Shown here: one piece after another, positions 10,075 through 23,305 of the stretch
Position numbering within the stretch: position 1 is the first letter of the stretch
Layout of the letters: every line of letters begins with the position of its first letter
Source of the DNA: Lichtheimia corymbifera B2541
Lineage: Eukaryota; Mucoromycota; Mucoromycetes; Mucorales; Lichtheimiaceae
DNA: 64,000 nt
Assembly (NCBI GenBank): GCA_000697475.1
Contig: JNEU01000726.1
Span: 62,001-126,000, forward strand
Direction of reading: 5' to 3'
Notes under the pieces: model-generated
The model's database searches: none
Seen by the model: only the letters and a program-made list of their open reading frames with translations
Told to the model about the DNA's origin: nothing
Translations under genes and position numbers: made by a program

Positions 10075-12299
10075 ATGAGGTTGGGTGGTGCTTTGTTGTT
10101 GCTTGCAGCAGGAGTTGCTCATGCTGCACGTGTCGAATACTGGTGGAATATCACTTATACTACTGCCAACCCGGATGGTCTTTTTGAACGTCGAGTTATT
10201 GGTGTGAACAATACATGGCCGTAAGTTTTGCTTTGTTGTGTTCCAGAAGATCAAAGGGCTAAATTGGTATATTCTGCATCATAGTCCCCCGGTTCTTGAA
10301 GTCAATGAAAACGACACTTTGGTGATCCACACCCACAATGGCTTGGATGAACCCACTGCCTTGCACGCTCACGGCATGTTCCAAAATGGTACTGGATGGA
10401 TGGATGGTCCTTCCATGGTCACCCAATGGTAAGCACAATGAAACCATCCCTGTCTTTGATTACTTATATTGTCACCTTAGCCCTATTCCTGCTGGCATGG
10501 ACTTCACTTATGAGTTCAACATTACTCAACACGGCTCCTACTGGCTTCATTCCCATTATATGGTATGTCTTACCCATAGCAAAACCCATTTTCCTTGATA
10601 TTAACAAAGAATTATAGGGACAATATATGGATGGTCTTCGTACTCCGCTTATCTTGCATCCTGCACAAGAAGCATATCAATACGATGAGGATATCTACGT
10701 GCCTATTTACGGTAAGTCACATGATGATAGCATTACATAGGGTCATTAAATCTCATCGTTGTCATTATTATTAGATTGGTACCATGAACAAAGTTCTACA
10801 GGACTTGACACCTTTTTGAATGTTTACAACCCCACTGGTGCCGAACCCGTTCCTCAATCTGGTATTATTCGTGATAATGTCAACTCAACCTTCAAGTTTA
10901 CCCCTGGCAAGACCTACCGTCTTCGTCTTATCAACATGTCAGCCTTCTCGATGTTTTATGTCAGCATTGATGGCCACGACCTTGACGTTATCGAAATTGA
11001 TGGTGTATGTAGACCATTTTTAATTCACGCTATGCCGCTACAGCAGCTGACATTTCATTTTTATTAGGTTGATACGCAACGCAAGACCGTCAAGGATGTT
11101 TATCTTACAGCTGCTCAACGTGTATCAGTCTTGGTAACAGCAAAGAACACCACCGACACCAACTACTACTTCCACGCCGACATGGATACCGACATGTTTG
11201 ACGTACTTCCAGAGGACCTTCAATACAGTAAGTCACTTTATTGTTTATGTTATATTTTACCATGATTAATAACACGGGAATAATAATAGACCTCGTTTCG
11301 CCCGTGTATTATGACGAGAGCCACTCCAACTTTGCTGAAAGTGAAGATCTCGGCATGGATTCCAACTTTACTGATATCGATTTGTATCCTCTTCAACCTG
11401 CCGCTGCCGTTGAACCCGATCATCAGGTCAACTTGACAATTGACTTCCAAGTGTGCACTGACGGTATCAACCGTGGCGCCTTCAATGGCCTTCCATATTT
11501 GGCGCCTAAGACACCCACTTTGAACACGATGCTGTCGCAAGGCGAATATGCAATGAGTCCCGAAGTGTATGGTCCCCAATCACGTGCCATTATCCTTAAT
11601 CACTTGGATATGGTTGAAGTCGTTTTGAACAATTTGGATGCTGGTGCACATCCTTGTAAGTAATCATTTATATCTCATGCATTGCTCAAGAAGGATACAC
11701 TAACAACATCCATGATGTAGTCCATTTGCACGGTCACGTGTTCCAAATTGTTGCACGTGGAGAAGGCGTTTACGATGGCAACCGAAGCAACGTTGACTGG
11801 GTACTCGATAATCCTGCTCAACGTGATACTGTTCAAGTAGAAGCAGAAAGCTTTGCCATTATTCGTTTCCGTGCTGATAATCCTGGTGCTTGGGTATGTA
11901 TACTTGATATCAAGGTGCTCGTGTTTTAGATATACTGATGATTGCATTTAGTTCTTCCACTGTCATATTGAATGGCATTTGGAGTCTGGTCTCGCCGTTG
12001 TCATGATTGAAGCTCCTGATGTTGCTCAGCAACGAATGACCTTGCCAGATTCACTAAAGGAATTGTGTACTGCCGCAGGAATTTCGGCCACTGGTAACGG
12101 TGCTGGCAAAGATGGCCTTGATCTCAAGGGTGCACCCAGTGGCGTCACTCTTATTTACGATGGATTTACTGCCAAGGGCAAGGGTGCTATGGCTGCCTGT
12201 ATCATTGCTGCTCTTATTGGTATGGGTACCATTATCTGGTTTGCCCTCGCTGATCCTACAAAGAAGGCCAAAGAAATCCAGGCATCAAAGATGCACTAG
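10075..12299 (+). CDS. FET3: Fet3-type multicopper ferroxidase
   Basis: Oxidises Fe(II) to Fe(III) outside the cell for import by Ftr1. Nine exons (10075-10220, 10285-10428, 10481-10562, 10618-10711, 10775-11004, 11068-11227, 11290-11655, 11721-11893, 11952-12299) give 580 residues with every join in phase. A signal peptide ([17 protein letters not shown]) is followed by three cupredoxin domains. The four copper-binding segments are intact: [24 protein letters not shown] and [11 protein letters not shown], the last carrying the type 1 Cys. Many N-glycosylation sites occur, and a C-terminal membrane span ([15 protein letters not shown]) anchors it with a short basic cytosolic tail, as in Fet3. 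Divergent pairing with FTR1 supports ferroxidase rather than laccase function. Confidence 0.96.
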
Positions 12300-12631
12300 A
12301 CTTGTCACCTCACTCATCACATCTCACACCATTATCTTTATCATCTCACACAAACCCATTGTATTCCTCCTGCTTGTATAATAATATAGTTTTTTTTCTT
12401 ATCTTCGCCTGATTAAAAGTAAACCCCATACCACTACTACCACGTTTAAAAGTGATTGCCAAGTCATGTGATCCATTCGCTTTATAATAGTAAAATCTGC
12501 TACAAGTAACGTTTACAATTTACAAGGTGTATATGGGGTGCTCGGGTATGTTGGCATTCTTTTGTTACTGTTTCCATGACAACCGATGATTCGTTAGCGT
12601 GCATAAAGGGACCATTGCCTTTGTGTTACAG

Positions 12632-15503
12632 GAGCGGTGTCATTGTCGTCGTTGTGGTTCGTCTTGTTCTTCCTTGTCCACTACCAATATGAAATCGTCA
12701 TCAGGTAAATCCAGTTGCCATTGGCCAATCGACACTGTGGATAGCTTGTATTGACCTGTTCTCTAGTATCTGTCGATCTTGAAGTGATTCAAATGCTCAA
12801 TGCTCGGTGTCAAGCGACCAACGACTGGACTCCCCTTGTCAATCGATTGTTCCTAGCATTCGGCAATGTCCACCTTCTTGCCAAGAGCTTCGTATCAGTA
12901 AGTCGTTGGACGATAAAAACAAAGAAAGGTATACCTAATCAGGGTCATTGGCTATTCAACTACTAGGTGGATCAGCAGCCATGTCCGGTTGATAAAGCAC
13001 AAGCAAAGCAGGCATTCGACATTATACAAAACGATGTGAGCACTCCTTTAGTCTTACTGGTCCAGTATGAACAGGCACTAATAGAGTGTATATAGCTTCC
13101 ACGAGATGCTCTCAAGCGATTATCCGGGATTGCACAGAGTACTTTGCGTTGTGGACACAGTATGGATGAACATGCCTCAGAACAGATCCATGCCATTGTC
13201 ATATTATTCCAGGTAAATACAAGGACATGTTGATTGTGGAGGATCTTTTATTGATTCATGAGGGGGACGGGTTTAGTGTCCATTATTCATCGATCCCAAC
13301 TATACCGACAATCTTTTGACTGAGCTATGTGAATCCATTGCCAACCTATCACAACCGCATCAAGATCTCCTTGTGCAATATTTGATTGAACCTACGAATG
13401 ACGACGATAAGGATCATCAAGCTTTGTTTATGCATCTCCTCGATATATTACATCAGGCCATTCATGCACGGCTCTCTCATCGCTCAGCCATTTCAGACAA
13501 AAAAGTGTCACCGTATCAAGACAGCCTTGTGATCAACGTCACCAAATGCATTGCCATCTTATGTAAGCCTTGAAAGTCCAAGATCCAATACTTGATCAGG
13601 CATCTTATATCGCTATCTACAGATCGTCTCAACGAACAACGCCATTTTGTCGATTATACCAGCTTTTACAATGATGCCATCAATGACCACCTCGAGATCA
13701 AGGTCGATATACCCAACTACAAAGAACGCAAAGGGTAAATACACAAATACCAATTTGGGTAATGGGATGCTAACCTTGACGAGATAGATTTTCTTTTTGT
13801 GATTACCCCTTCGTTTTGAACGCCACTGCCAAAGCCGATATCCTTAAAGTGGAGAGCGTCTTTCAAATGCGACATGAATTGCAAGATGCCTTTTTTCGTG
13901 CATTATTCGCTGGTATGTTTTATTCATATTCTCAATAATGGTATGTCTAATCTTTGTCATTAGGTGTCAATAGCCCATATCTAGTGCTTTGCATTCGACG
14001 AGAACACATCATTTCCGATACGTTACACCAGGTACGCACCAACGCATCTCTCCCTCGCCTTTAGCACGTGACTGATAGAATGATGGTGATAGCTCGAACA
14101 AAAGACAATCCATGATCTCAAAAAGCAACTACGAGTTCAATTTGTTGGCGAAGAAGGGGTGGATGAAGGAGGCGTACAGAAGGAGTTTTTTCAGCTTATC
14201 ATCCGTGATCTCTTTGATCCAAAGTATGGTACGTATCGAGAACGAATGTGGGGGATCAAAATGATACATGGTTTAATTTGGCATTGTGAGTAGGTATGTT
14301 TACCATGAATGAGGAATCACGATTATATTGGTTCACGCCGAATCCAAGCCAGACTGGTGAAAACACGGCAGAATTCAAGTTGGCCGGGTTGCTCCTTGCT
14401 TTGGCCGTATACAACAGCGTCATTCTCGACCTGCATTTACCTCTTGCACTGTATAAAAAATTGATGGGTGTTGAGGTTGGATTGGAAGATTTGAAGCAAT
14501 TGGATCCGGTAAGTGATCAATAGGATAAATGATATCTATGAAAGCTAATCGCTTTTTATTCATAAAGAGTCTCGCACGTGGATTGGAGCGATTGTTACTG
14601 TTTGAAGGAGACGTGCAAGCTGAGTTTGAGCGATCATTCCAAGTGGATATGGAGACGTTTGGCCATGTATTTACTGTCGATCTCAAGCCTATGGGTGGTG
14701 AAATCAAGCTAACCAACGAGAATAAGCATGGTATACGAGTTACATCCAATGATGATTGGGATAGCGACTGATCCTGCGCACAGAATTTGTCGATTTATAT
14801 GCCAAGTTTATTCTAAACGAATCCATACAAAAGGAGTTTGATGCATTTCGCGAAGGATTTGAACTGCTATGCCACGACAATGCCATCAATGTAAGTTGCT
14901 GTTTACATGGACCATGGATAAGACATACTAAGCGTGCATCAGATATTTCGGCCAGAGGAAATTGAACAGCTGATATGCGGGAGCTCAGATTTGGACTTTG
15001 AAGCGCTGGAGAAATCGACTGTGTATGATGGAGGATGGACAAAGGATTCACCTATAATAAGGTAGGTAAAAAAGTGGTATGCTTTTCCGGTTTTTCGACA
15101 AATGCTGATTGTGTTTTGCAAAGGCACTTTTGGGAGATCGTCCATGAATTCAGCTATGAGGAGAAGAAGAAACTACTTTTCTTTGCGACCGGGTCGGATC
15201 GAGTAAGTTGCAATATCCATTGGATAGCCGTGTTGATCGACACTGACGCTATGCATCTTCTAGGCCCCGATAGGAGGATTAGGGAAGCTGCAGTTTGTTA
15301 TTGCAAAGAATGGAGCAGATTCTGACAGGTAGAAGTGGATGCATTATTATGCCATCAAAATGGAGACTCATATCTATGATAGGTTACCGACGTCTCACAC
15401 CTGTTATAATGTCCTATTGCTCTGCGAGTACAACAGCAAGGAGAAACTGCGTGAGCGATTAATGACTAGCATAAGCAATGCTGAAGGATTTGGAATGATT
15501 TGA
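12632..15503 (+). CDS. HECT-type E3 ubiquitin ligase, E6-AP (UBE3A)-like; 5' end unresolved
   Basis: Transfers ubiquitin from an E2 to substrates through a thioester. About sixteen exons read in phase from 12632 to the stop at 15501-15503. The C-terminal HECT domain is complete, with [10 protein letters not shown] near its start, WFTPNP, FATGSDRAP and the catalytic cysteine in LPTSHTCYN; the protein ends AEGFGMI, like the E6-AP C-terminus. The N-terminus has a Cys-rich patch ([10 protein letters not shown]) that may be a reduced AZUL zinc finger, followed by the helical region typical of UBE3A. I could not find a start codon in phase with exon 12632. An ATG at 12533 precedes a plausible donor but joins in the wrong phase, so an upstream exon is missing from this model. 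Confidence 0.88.
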
Positions 15504-16871
15504 TTTGAAAATATACCAAGGTATGCATCAAGCCAATGCACAGTGATGGGATATATATGTAACAACTTTTTTATAGATATTTCGTCATTATGTATGTATT
15601 CATTAGTAATACGGCAGCACCTGTGTGGAGTCAAAGTCAACCTTGTCACGAGTACAATAGACGGTTCAATAATGGTGTGAAATGACAAATACAAATACAT
15701 CAATACGCGGATTTTATAAGCAAGCAGGGCTGGATTGGTTTTACAATGCAGGGGAGGAGGAGGAAAGGGATGATGATATGGTGTGCTTATGCCGTCAAGG
15801 TGATATGGTCGGATATCAGCCACAAGAAATATGGGGGTCTACTGATAATTAGTGCATCATTGTGCATGAATGTGTGTGGCTAGAGATACAGCAACGTGAT
15901 GTTGACAAAGTCCCATATCGACGTTTATCGAGTGCCATGGAACTAGAAAGAAGGTCAGCTAGTGCCATTTTAAGAGGGGTGTTACACAAGTGATCATGAC
16001 ATATACCACACGAGTTTCATGCAGTCTCACGCAGCAACCGCAACATCATCTTTCTGTCAGCATCCGCGCATCATCTTGCATTGTGCTTTCGCTACGACTT
16101 CAATTACCCAATATCAAATTTTAGCAAGGTTCTTTTTTTGGATTGAATAAATGTAATTGTACTTTAAGCAGGGTGTGAGAGGGGAGCAGTAGTGGCACCG
16201 AGTCAATGGTGATTGTGTGTGTGATCATTCATCTCCCCCTCCCTACTTTCCTTGTTTGAATCTATTAGTACGGATTTCGGCAAAATGATACACCCCGCCG
16301 CATCACACGACAATCTTCTTCATCTGGCTAAAGTTGCAGACACTAGCCTGACCCCCAACCACACTAAGAGTGGTAAAGCAGCTGCAAGGTTGTGCTTGTG
16401 TTAGGGTATGTTATTAATTTGGCTCTAGACCTTCAAAGGCCTGTCCATCTTTGATGGTGGTGTTGCCATGATACGATGGGGGAAATTGTTTTACCTTGGC
16501 CGTTCCATGGATACAACGATCATCACAGCCGGCCCGATGCATGACTAATGTTCAAGAGGTGTTGCCGAAGGAAGCCGAATCAACGAGACTGGTTGGGAAG
16601 CATTTGACAGGTAAGCGTGCATTAAACAAAGACACCATGTGATCCAAATAAGACGACGCTTATTTGCTAGTTGTAAGTCTGCCATTCGTGAATGGTAACC
16701 CCATCCACAACACCACACCACTTACTCCCCCCTTTTCTTTCCTCACTTGTGATCCAAACCCGTTACCGAAGCAAATGATGTAATTCACAAACAACGGCGC
16801 GCTTATTTTATTCATTTTCTTCACCTCTCCTCCATCTCTTTTCTTTTTTCTCTCTTTCTCTTCACAATTCA
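15504..16871. other. Intergenic, no gene seen
   Basis: Open frames here are short, without domains or plausible splice partners. The last part (about 16790-16870) is pyrimidine-rich and probably the promoter and leader of the diacylglycerol kinase gene. Confidence 0.6.
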
Positions 16872-18797
16872 ATGACAGCATCACATCATACCTTTACATA
16901 TCATCATTCATCTTCGCTCTTGGATTCACCGCAGCATCATCCAAGTGACGACCTTTTGCATTTGAAACCACAACACCTCTCGGGTACGACACCACCACTC
17001 ATTCTTCCCCCCTTTTTTCTTACAAGCGTAATAGCTGACACACTCATTATTATTCAGGGCCTGTGGGTCAAGACGAGGTTGAGCAAGGCAGTTTATCTCC
17101 TGTTACCACTGATTCAATGTCGACATCATCATGCGATGACTGGCCGTCATCCACAACAACGCCTCAACAGCAGCAGCAGCAACAACTCCATCATGCATCC
17201 ACACACCTTGTAGACAATTTTCTTATTACAAAGACAGCTCCCAGCATATACCTGTTTATATTTGTGAATCCATTATCTGGTGACGAAAAGGGTCGTGAAT
17301 TAATAACCCTTCCCATTCAACACTTTCGATTACGGCGTCTTTCAGAAGTGCAAGTTCAGATCCATAATATTCTCGACAAGGAAGATCGTGAAGCTGGGAT
17401 GGCGGAGATTACACGCATTGCATCAATCCTTGACCAACTACCGCCTATCCCAGAAGGGAAACTGCCACATGCTGTAAGCCAGCGTCATCTTCAAGTATGG
17501 AGTGCGGGTGGTGATGGTACAGTCATGAGCGTGGTGGAAATGTTGGCATCGTATCATATTGATCTCGACCAGGTGTTCTTTTCGTGTAAGTAGCAGCAAA
17601 CGTACAGCAGTAAAGCAGATCAAGAAGGTTTATGGAGGTGGTTGGTTGACTTTTGAGCAATACATACACTTTAGGTATTCCATTTGGCACTGGTAACGAC
17701 TTTAGCCAAGTGCTTGGCTGGGGACGTACCATACCCCATCGTGATATTCTTGGTCATGGATTACAGCATTTAGAAACACTTGTCATGGAACGACTTGTAC
17801 GATCGGAGCCAGCACGTTTAGATATCTGGCAGGTAGAAATGACGACACACGCTAGTGGTTATGTGCGTCTTGCTGGACCTGATAGGCGTGATGGTCACGA
17901 CGTTGCAGAAGTGAAACCCAGCAACCAAGGCAACACAGCCCACTCACTCACACGCAAAATGTGCAACTATATGTCTATTGGCGTTCAAGGCTATGTCGGC
18001 AGTGGATTTGAAAAACACCGTGCAGGAAATCGCATGGCCAACGTGCTTGTTTACACCATTGAAAGCGCCAAATGGGTCTTTTGGCGTCGCTTTCCACCTG
18101 TTACCCACTTTATTGAATCCATTGTTCATGGCAATGAACCTGTTCTTAAAGCACCCGATCCGAATACCCGTGGTAATAATAACAATGATCGCGATTTGCC
18201 GGAAATGACGAACCATCCGATTGATTTTGTTATCCAAAACATTCCTCACATCTGGTAAGTATCATCGATGCAGCTTTGTTTATATGCGTCAACACGTTCT
18301 CATACATTGTCTGTCACACGATATGCAGGGGACGAGAAGTGGATCTATGGGGTGAGGCGCGTTCAGGATTGGAATCCGTACGCCGTAGAAGTGGTCCTAG
18401 TGATCCATCCAATTGGCAACCACAACGAGCAAACGACGGTCGCATGGAAATTATGGTGATCCAGAATCTCATCAGCTATTTTAAAAAGCTTGCCAATATA
18501 AGAAATCACGTATCACGCCTTGGCCAATTCGAGACACCCTTTGAAATCCGTTTTCGCGACCCAAAACCGCAGCCGTCTTCTTCTTCATGGTGGCGCTCCA
18601 TGTGGAAACGGAATCGCTACGAACGTGAAAACGTGATATGTATCATGTGCGATGGTGAATTCTACGTCTTAAAGGATCCCAAATCTCTCACTTTCTCCCG
18701 TCATGCACAAATATGGACACTCGGTCGAAATGACCAGCAAGGAGTCGGTCGTCTGGTGGTAGATGAACTGGGACACAACAACACCAACTCCCATTAA
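16872..18797 (+). CDS. Diacylglycerol kinase (catalytic plus accessory domain)
   Basis: Phosphorylates diacylglycerol to phosphatidic acid. Exons 16872-16983, 17058-17585, 17675-18254 and 18329-18797 join to 562 residues. After about 110 disordered residues rich in His, Ser and Gln comes the catalytic domain, beginning IYLFIFVNPLSG, with the ATP-binding loop SAGGDGTVMS and the PFGTGNDFS motif. The accessory domain follows (NYMSIGVQGYVG; later CIMCDGEFY). No C1 zinc fingers, EF hands or membrane spans are present, so this is a minimal form like plant cluster II kinases. Sphingosine kinase is less likely because the GTGND motif and accessory domain match diacylglycerol kinases. Confidence 0.93.
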
Positions 18798-19143
18798 CAC
18801 TCATACACACTACATTTGTATATACTCTCTAATGCTACTTTATGTTCCTTACATGCTTTCTCTATTACTTTTATTATTACTTAGTCATTTTAATGGTAAT
18901 CTTGTACGCTGTGCAGCCGTATACTACTACTCTACTCGGATTAAAATACAAGCATTTGTACGCTTTGCAGCTTTTGGCATGTCAGATGACTTATAGTTTT
19001 ACAGAAAAGGGGGACTTCACGTGGGAGATCATTTAATAGTCAAACGTGGATATGATCGCGGATGCTGCGCCGAAATCTTTTTATTATTATTATCGATGAA
19101 TCAAATAAAAAACAAACATGGGGGTGGGTGTGGGGGTGATGAT

Positions 19144-21242
19144 TTATGCTCTCTTTTTGCCCTTGCGATCGTACTCCTCATCTTCATCGTCGCTAGCCTT
19201 TCTTTTACCTTTCTTGGCTTTGCTCAAGAAAGTATCTAAGCCAAAGACGTCTTCCTTGGGAGCGGATGATGCAACCATGGTCTCCTTTTCGAATTCCACA
19301 GGTCCACTGGATCCTTGACCACTACCTTCGGCACCGGCAAATCCCTTTCTCATGCCAAACTTGTCTTGATGGATACTCTTTTCCAATTCTTCTGCGTCTG
19401 TGCTGCCAAAAATGTCAGAATCGTTTTGATCGCCGCGGAATCGATAGATCGACGAGGAGGTTTGGTTGAACAATGGTTTGTCGTACAAGCTGTATGCTGT
19501 ATCATGCATGATGAGATACTGAATTTCTCTTTCTTCCCCTCCTCCCAAAGTATTACTTACATTCATCATCCTTAAATCCTGATCCAATACCAGATGACTG
19601 ATTGAAAAGGCGAGCGTCAAACATGCTATCTTTACTCATGGTAGGTTTGGCAAGACCCAATGCAATCTTTTCAGAGATATCACGACCGGATTCACTAGAT
19701 GCCATGCAAGCGTGTGAATAAATATACCAAATCAGGGGATATTTTACTTACCGAGCCAAGTGTTTTGCCTTTGCTTCTGTACCCATTCGGCTCATACGCA
19801 TTTCTCGTTCTCTTTGCTTTTGTCGTTCACGACGTAGACGATCACGTTCACGTGCCTTTTCATCATCTTCTTCAACTTCACGGCGTGCAGGTCGTCGACG
19901 TTCATCTTCACTTTCACTTTCACTGCCACTTGCTTCTTCAGAATCATCGGATGAATCATAATCAGGCATAAGAGATGCTGCTGTAGGACGATTGGCTGAT
20001 GAAGGGGGTGCTGCTGCTGCTCCTCCTGTTGCTGCTGCTGCTGACGATGATGATGGTTTGAGACCAGCTCTACATAGAACAACCATCCATGAATGAATAG
20101 AGTGTGGAGGATGAATAACGAAGAAAAAAACCACCTACCGTTCCTCACGTGCTTTTTGAGCCAAATCTCGTAATTTTTCCTCTTCAGCTTCCTTTTGTTT
20201 CTGTGCCAATTTCTGTTGCATTAGATTGCGTTGTCGAACTTCTTCACGAGCATGTCGATCAGCGGCATAGAGTGCTTCGGAGAACTTTGCAAAGTTGTCA
20301 TTGATAGTGATTTCTTGCAAGCCACGGCCATCAGCAGCGAGACGTTTGTCGAGAGGAATGGTATAACCCTTTGTATTCTTCCAGTTGGAAATGCAAGGAG
20401 GAATAACCCACTCTGCTTGTTCCTTGGCTGTCAATTTGCGAGGAGGTGAATGCATCACCGGTGCTGGTGGAGAGGGTGGTCCACGAGGAATCTTTTTATG
20501 CTTGAAACTAGGTGGTTCCATTGGATCAACAGGTGCATCCACCATACGAATAATACGTTGCTTGGCTCCTGCGTTGAAGCTGTCATTGGCCAAGTTGGTG
20601 GCAGGTGTGTATCGGATATAGGTGGGATCTTTGTTGGTACCACCGGATGTCTGGACAACGTTCTTGGGTTGTGCTGCTTTGATCTTGACATTGACAATAC
20701 GTTCGAGTGCTGCCTTTGTCTTTTCAGCGACGCTTTGTACTTCTTCTTCACTGGGTCGATCCATAGCAATCTTTTCAACATCCACATCTTTACGCTCCTT
20801 GAGTGGCACCATATCCTTGAGCGACGAATGGATAATACGATCATCGCCATGTCCTTGTCGTGCAATTGCATCATATTTCACATTGCCTTCAGCATCCACT
20901 TGAAGTGTCAAGGCTCCTCCACTGCGCTCAGTAGGCTGCATATCTTTACGTCCCATATTCAATGGATACTGTGCAATGTGGATCTCTGGAAAAGCACCAC
21001 CATTGCCGAAATCTTCGGGTACTCGAGGTCGATAACCTCCTCGTTTGCCGTATGGAGGAATGCGATCGTTGGGGCGAGTCGTTGCAAGCTGATTCAACTT
21101 CTTTTCATATTGTGGTGCAGATGACGTGGGTGCTGAATCCACAGTCTGTTGACGAGGTTTCGGCAATAGACTATGACGAATCCATTAGTAAACCAGCAAA
21201 TTCAACTTGATCATCTTGCAGTTACCTTGAGAGAGTGGCCAT
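19144..21242 (-). CDS. PRP45: SNW-domain spliceosomal protein (SNW1/SKIP, Prp45)
   Basis: Core component of the active spliceosome and, in animals, also a transcription cofactor. Exons 21242-21226, 21170-20139, 20069-19752, 19694-19561 and 19496-19144 give 617 residues, close to the animal SKIP length and longer than yeast Prp45. The signature ISNWKN is present, preceded by the conserved IPPC and followed by IPLDKRLAADGR. An Arg/Glu-rich helix then runs through RERDRLRRERQKQ, and the C-terminal YSLYDKPLF block of SKIP proteins is intact. The start MATLSS is chosen because the upstream in-frame extension lacks similarity. Transcribed convergently with the diacylglycerol kinase gene. Confidence 0.96.
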
Positions 21243-21502
21243 TGCAATGGATTGTGTGTGTGAGAGGGTTGAATGGGTGTGTTTGGGAGAGGAGAGAAAC
21301 GAGTGTAGAAATAGTTCAAGTCCGACGAGAGAAGTGTTTACCCTTTTTGGCTGTCCTTTGTCTTTCCGATGATGACCTATGCTTGTGGTCGCAGCAACCA
21401 CTCTGCACTCTATAGATCTCCTTATTCCATAGTCCAATCTAGTTGAATTTTATATACAATAAACACACACTGTGGTATTAACAATGAAATCTTTGGCTCA
21501 TT

Positions 21503-22705
21503 TTATTTCTTAGTAGGTTGCTTATCATCTCCATCTGAAGCACCTGTAGTGGGTAAACCAACATACACCTTGAACGTATCATAAATCAGCCATTGCAAGG
21601 CTGTAAGGGTACCAATCATGACAATACGAGGACCCAAACCACGCCATACACCTTTCCAGCCGAGATCCTTGGCAATATCCATGACAGTCATTTGCTTTTG
21701 ACCTGATGGTGCTTCTGGTAGGTTGTTTAATTTGGAGACAATCACATCAGCAGGATGTGAAACAGTGGCGCACAAAATGCCTGCAATATAACCACCCATA
21801 AAACTGACACCGAGCTATATAATGTTGAAAGTGAGTGAATAGAATATAGAATAACCTCCATCATCCAACCTTACCTGTTGCATCTTGTTGTATTCAGATT
21901 TTGGTTTGCTTAGGCATGTCTTGTAAATCATTTCCACGGTGGCTTCAAAGGAGGCAAATTTCATCATGGTGTATGGGATCTGACGACCCCACAAAGGTAC
22001 AATGCCCTTGTAAAAGCCTTTCAAGCCTTCAGCAGCCTTGAGTTTTTGAAATCCTTCTTTTGCATTTCGTGCGAACGGCGGATAGGAGGTTTGCATGCGT
22101 ACTTTGAGAGCTTCCCATGGGCATAAAAATATGTCAGCAACAAATTCGGCTGATGCTGATGCTGTAAGATAGAGAATGCCTCTGTACTTGTGTGCAGCTT
22201 CTTCACCAACGGCTTGGCCATATGTATATTTAAAGTACTCGTATAAACCGTATTTACCAGCCCCCTGGAATGAATAACCGATGGCAGTAGGACCAAGACC
22301 CACCAAGATGCCACCAAAGCCTTCAGCCTTGATAATGGTCTTCCAGCCATCAAAGATACCCTTGTAAAGGTCAGGTTTCACCTAAACGTAGCGGCTGTGT
22401 GATAAGTATGCTATTATTGAACCGCGTTTGGGTGCATGTATCGTTTACCTGTAAGCGACATTTGACAAGATCAAGGGGAGTCATGAGGGAGTGTGTTGGG
22501 CTATATAGACACATCATATTCGTGATGAGTTGGGTGTCTAATGCATAAAGCGCGTGTTGTATTACCCGCATGCTAAGATACCGCCTAGCCCACAAGCCAA
22601 AAAGTACTTGTTGCTGTATAGCTCAATGGGCTGCTTTGGAGCCAAAGGTCTGTGTTCTTGCACGGATGATATAAAGTATTTGTTGACAATAGAAGAGGAA
22701 GACAT
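21503..22705 (-). CDS. MIR1: Mitochondrial phosphate carrier (SLC25A3/Mir1 family)
   Basis: Imports inorganic phosphate into the mitochondrial matrix across the inner membrane. Exons 22705-22566, 22500-22449, 22381-21875 and 21814-21503 give 336 residues, the usual size. Three carrier repeats are visible through their signatures [18 protein letters not shown] and HPADVIVSK. Phosphate-carrier hallmarks include GGILACG before the first signature, [11 protein letters not shown] and [12 protein letters not shown]. There is no cleavable presequence, as is common in fungi. The gene is tandem with SNW1 (261 bp gap) and divergent from the HIS5 homologue. Confidence 0.95.
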
Positions 22706-23201
22706 GATATAAGTAGTGAAGAAGGGAAGGGCAAGATCGCGTGTGTTCTTATAAGTAATTCCTCGGTTTTTTATTTCACCCAGAATGCAGGTTTCACCCA
22801 TGGCGCAAAACAATTACCGCTCTACTATCGCCTTATCGCTTGCATGGAAATCTTCCAACAACCCGCCGGGTCATGGTATAAGGTACTTTTCGGGGAATAG
22901 TTTAGCATGACAATGACGATGATGATAATGTCGTTCTTATGCCATCACCACCACCATGCACTGGGTTGTCTCATGTTTTCCCCTGGTATGGAGACATATC
23001 ATGCAAGATAACAAACAATGCAAAATGTTAATATTGTTATTGGGACAGGTGATAAGAATGGTGGCAGCATTATATACGGTCTCTGAAGGAAGAATACAAA
23101 TGATAAAAGAAAATAATGCTACTTTAATATTCGAATCATAGTGGAGTAGTAATAGCAGTTATGATGTGTGAGAGCTATTCTTCTATCACTTCCATCTTCT
23201 G

Positions 23202-23229
23202 TGAGTCACGGATAGAGCTACATGAGTCA
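23202..23229. promoter_or_regulatory. Two TGAGTCA boxes upstream of HIS5
   Basis: TGAGTCA occurs at 23202-23208 and 23223-23229, about 100 and 80 bp before the HIS5 ATG. This is the Gcn4/Cpc1/CpcA consensus that activates amino-acid biosynthesis genes on starvation. Two exact copies within 30 bp immediately upstream of a histidine gene are unlikely to be chance; binding is inferred. Confidence 0.7.
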
Positions 23230-23305
23230 TTGTTGGGCCTGTCAAAATCCCAGTTTGGGTCATTCATTCTTGCTTTATCTCCACCTACCTTCTCTATCGT
23301 TCACA

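Noticed and set aside
16660..16884. Minus-strand frame rich in Lys and Glu upstream of the diacylglycerol kinase
   Set aside because: It is the complement of the pyrimidine-rich leader of the kinase gene.
20450..21124. 224-codon plus-strand frame
   Set aside because: Entirely antisense to the conserved SNW1 coding exon; no similarity of its own.
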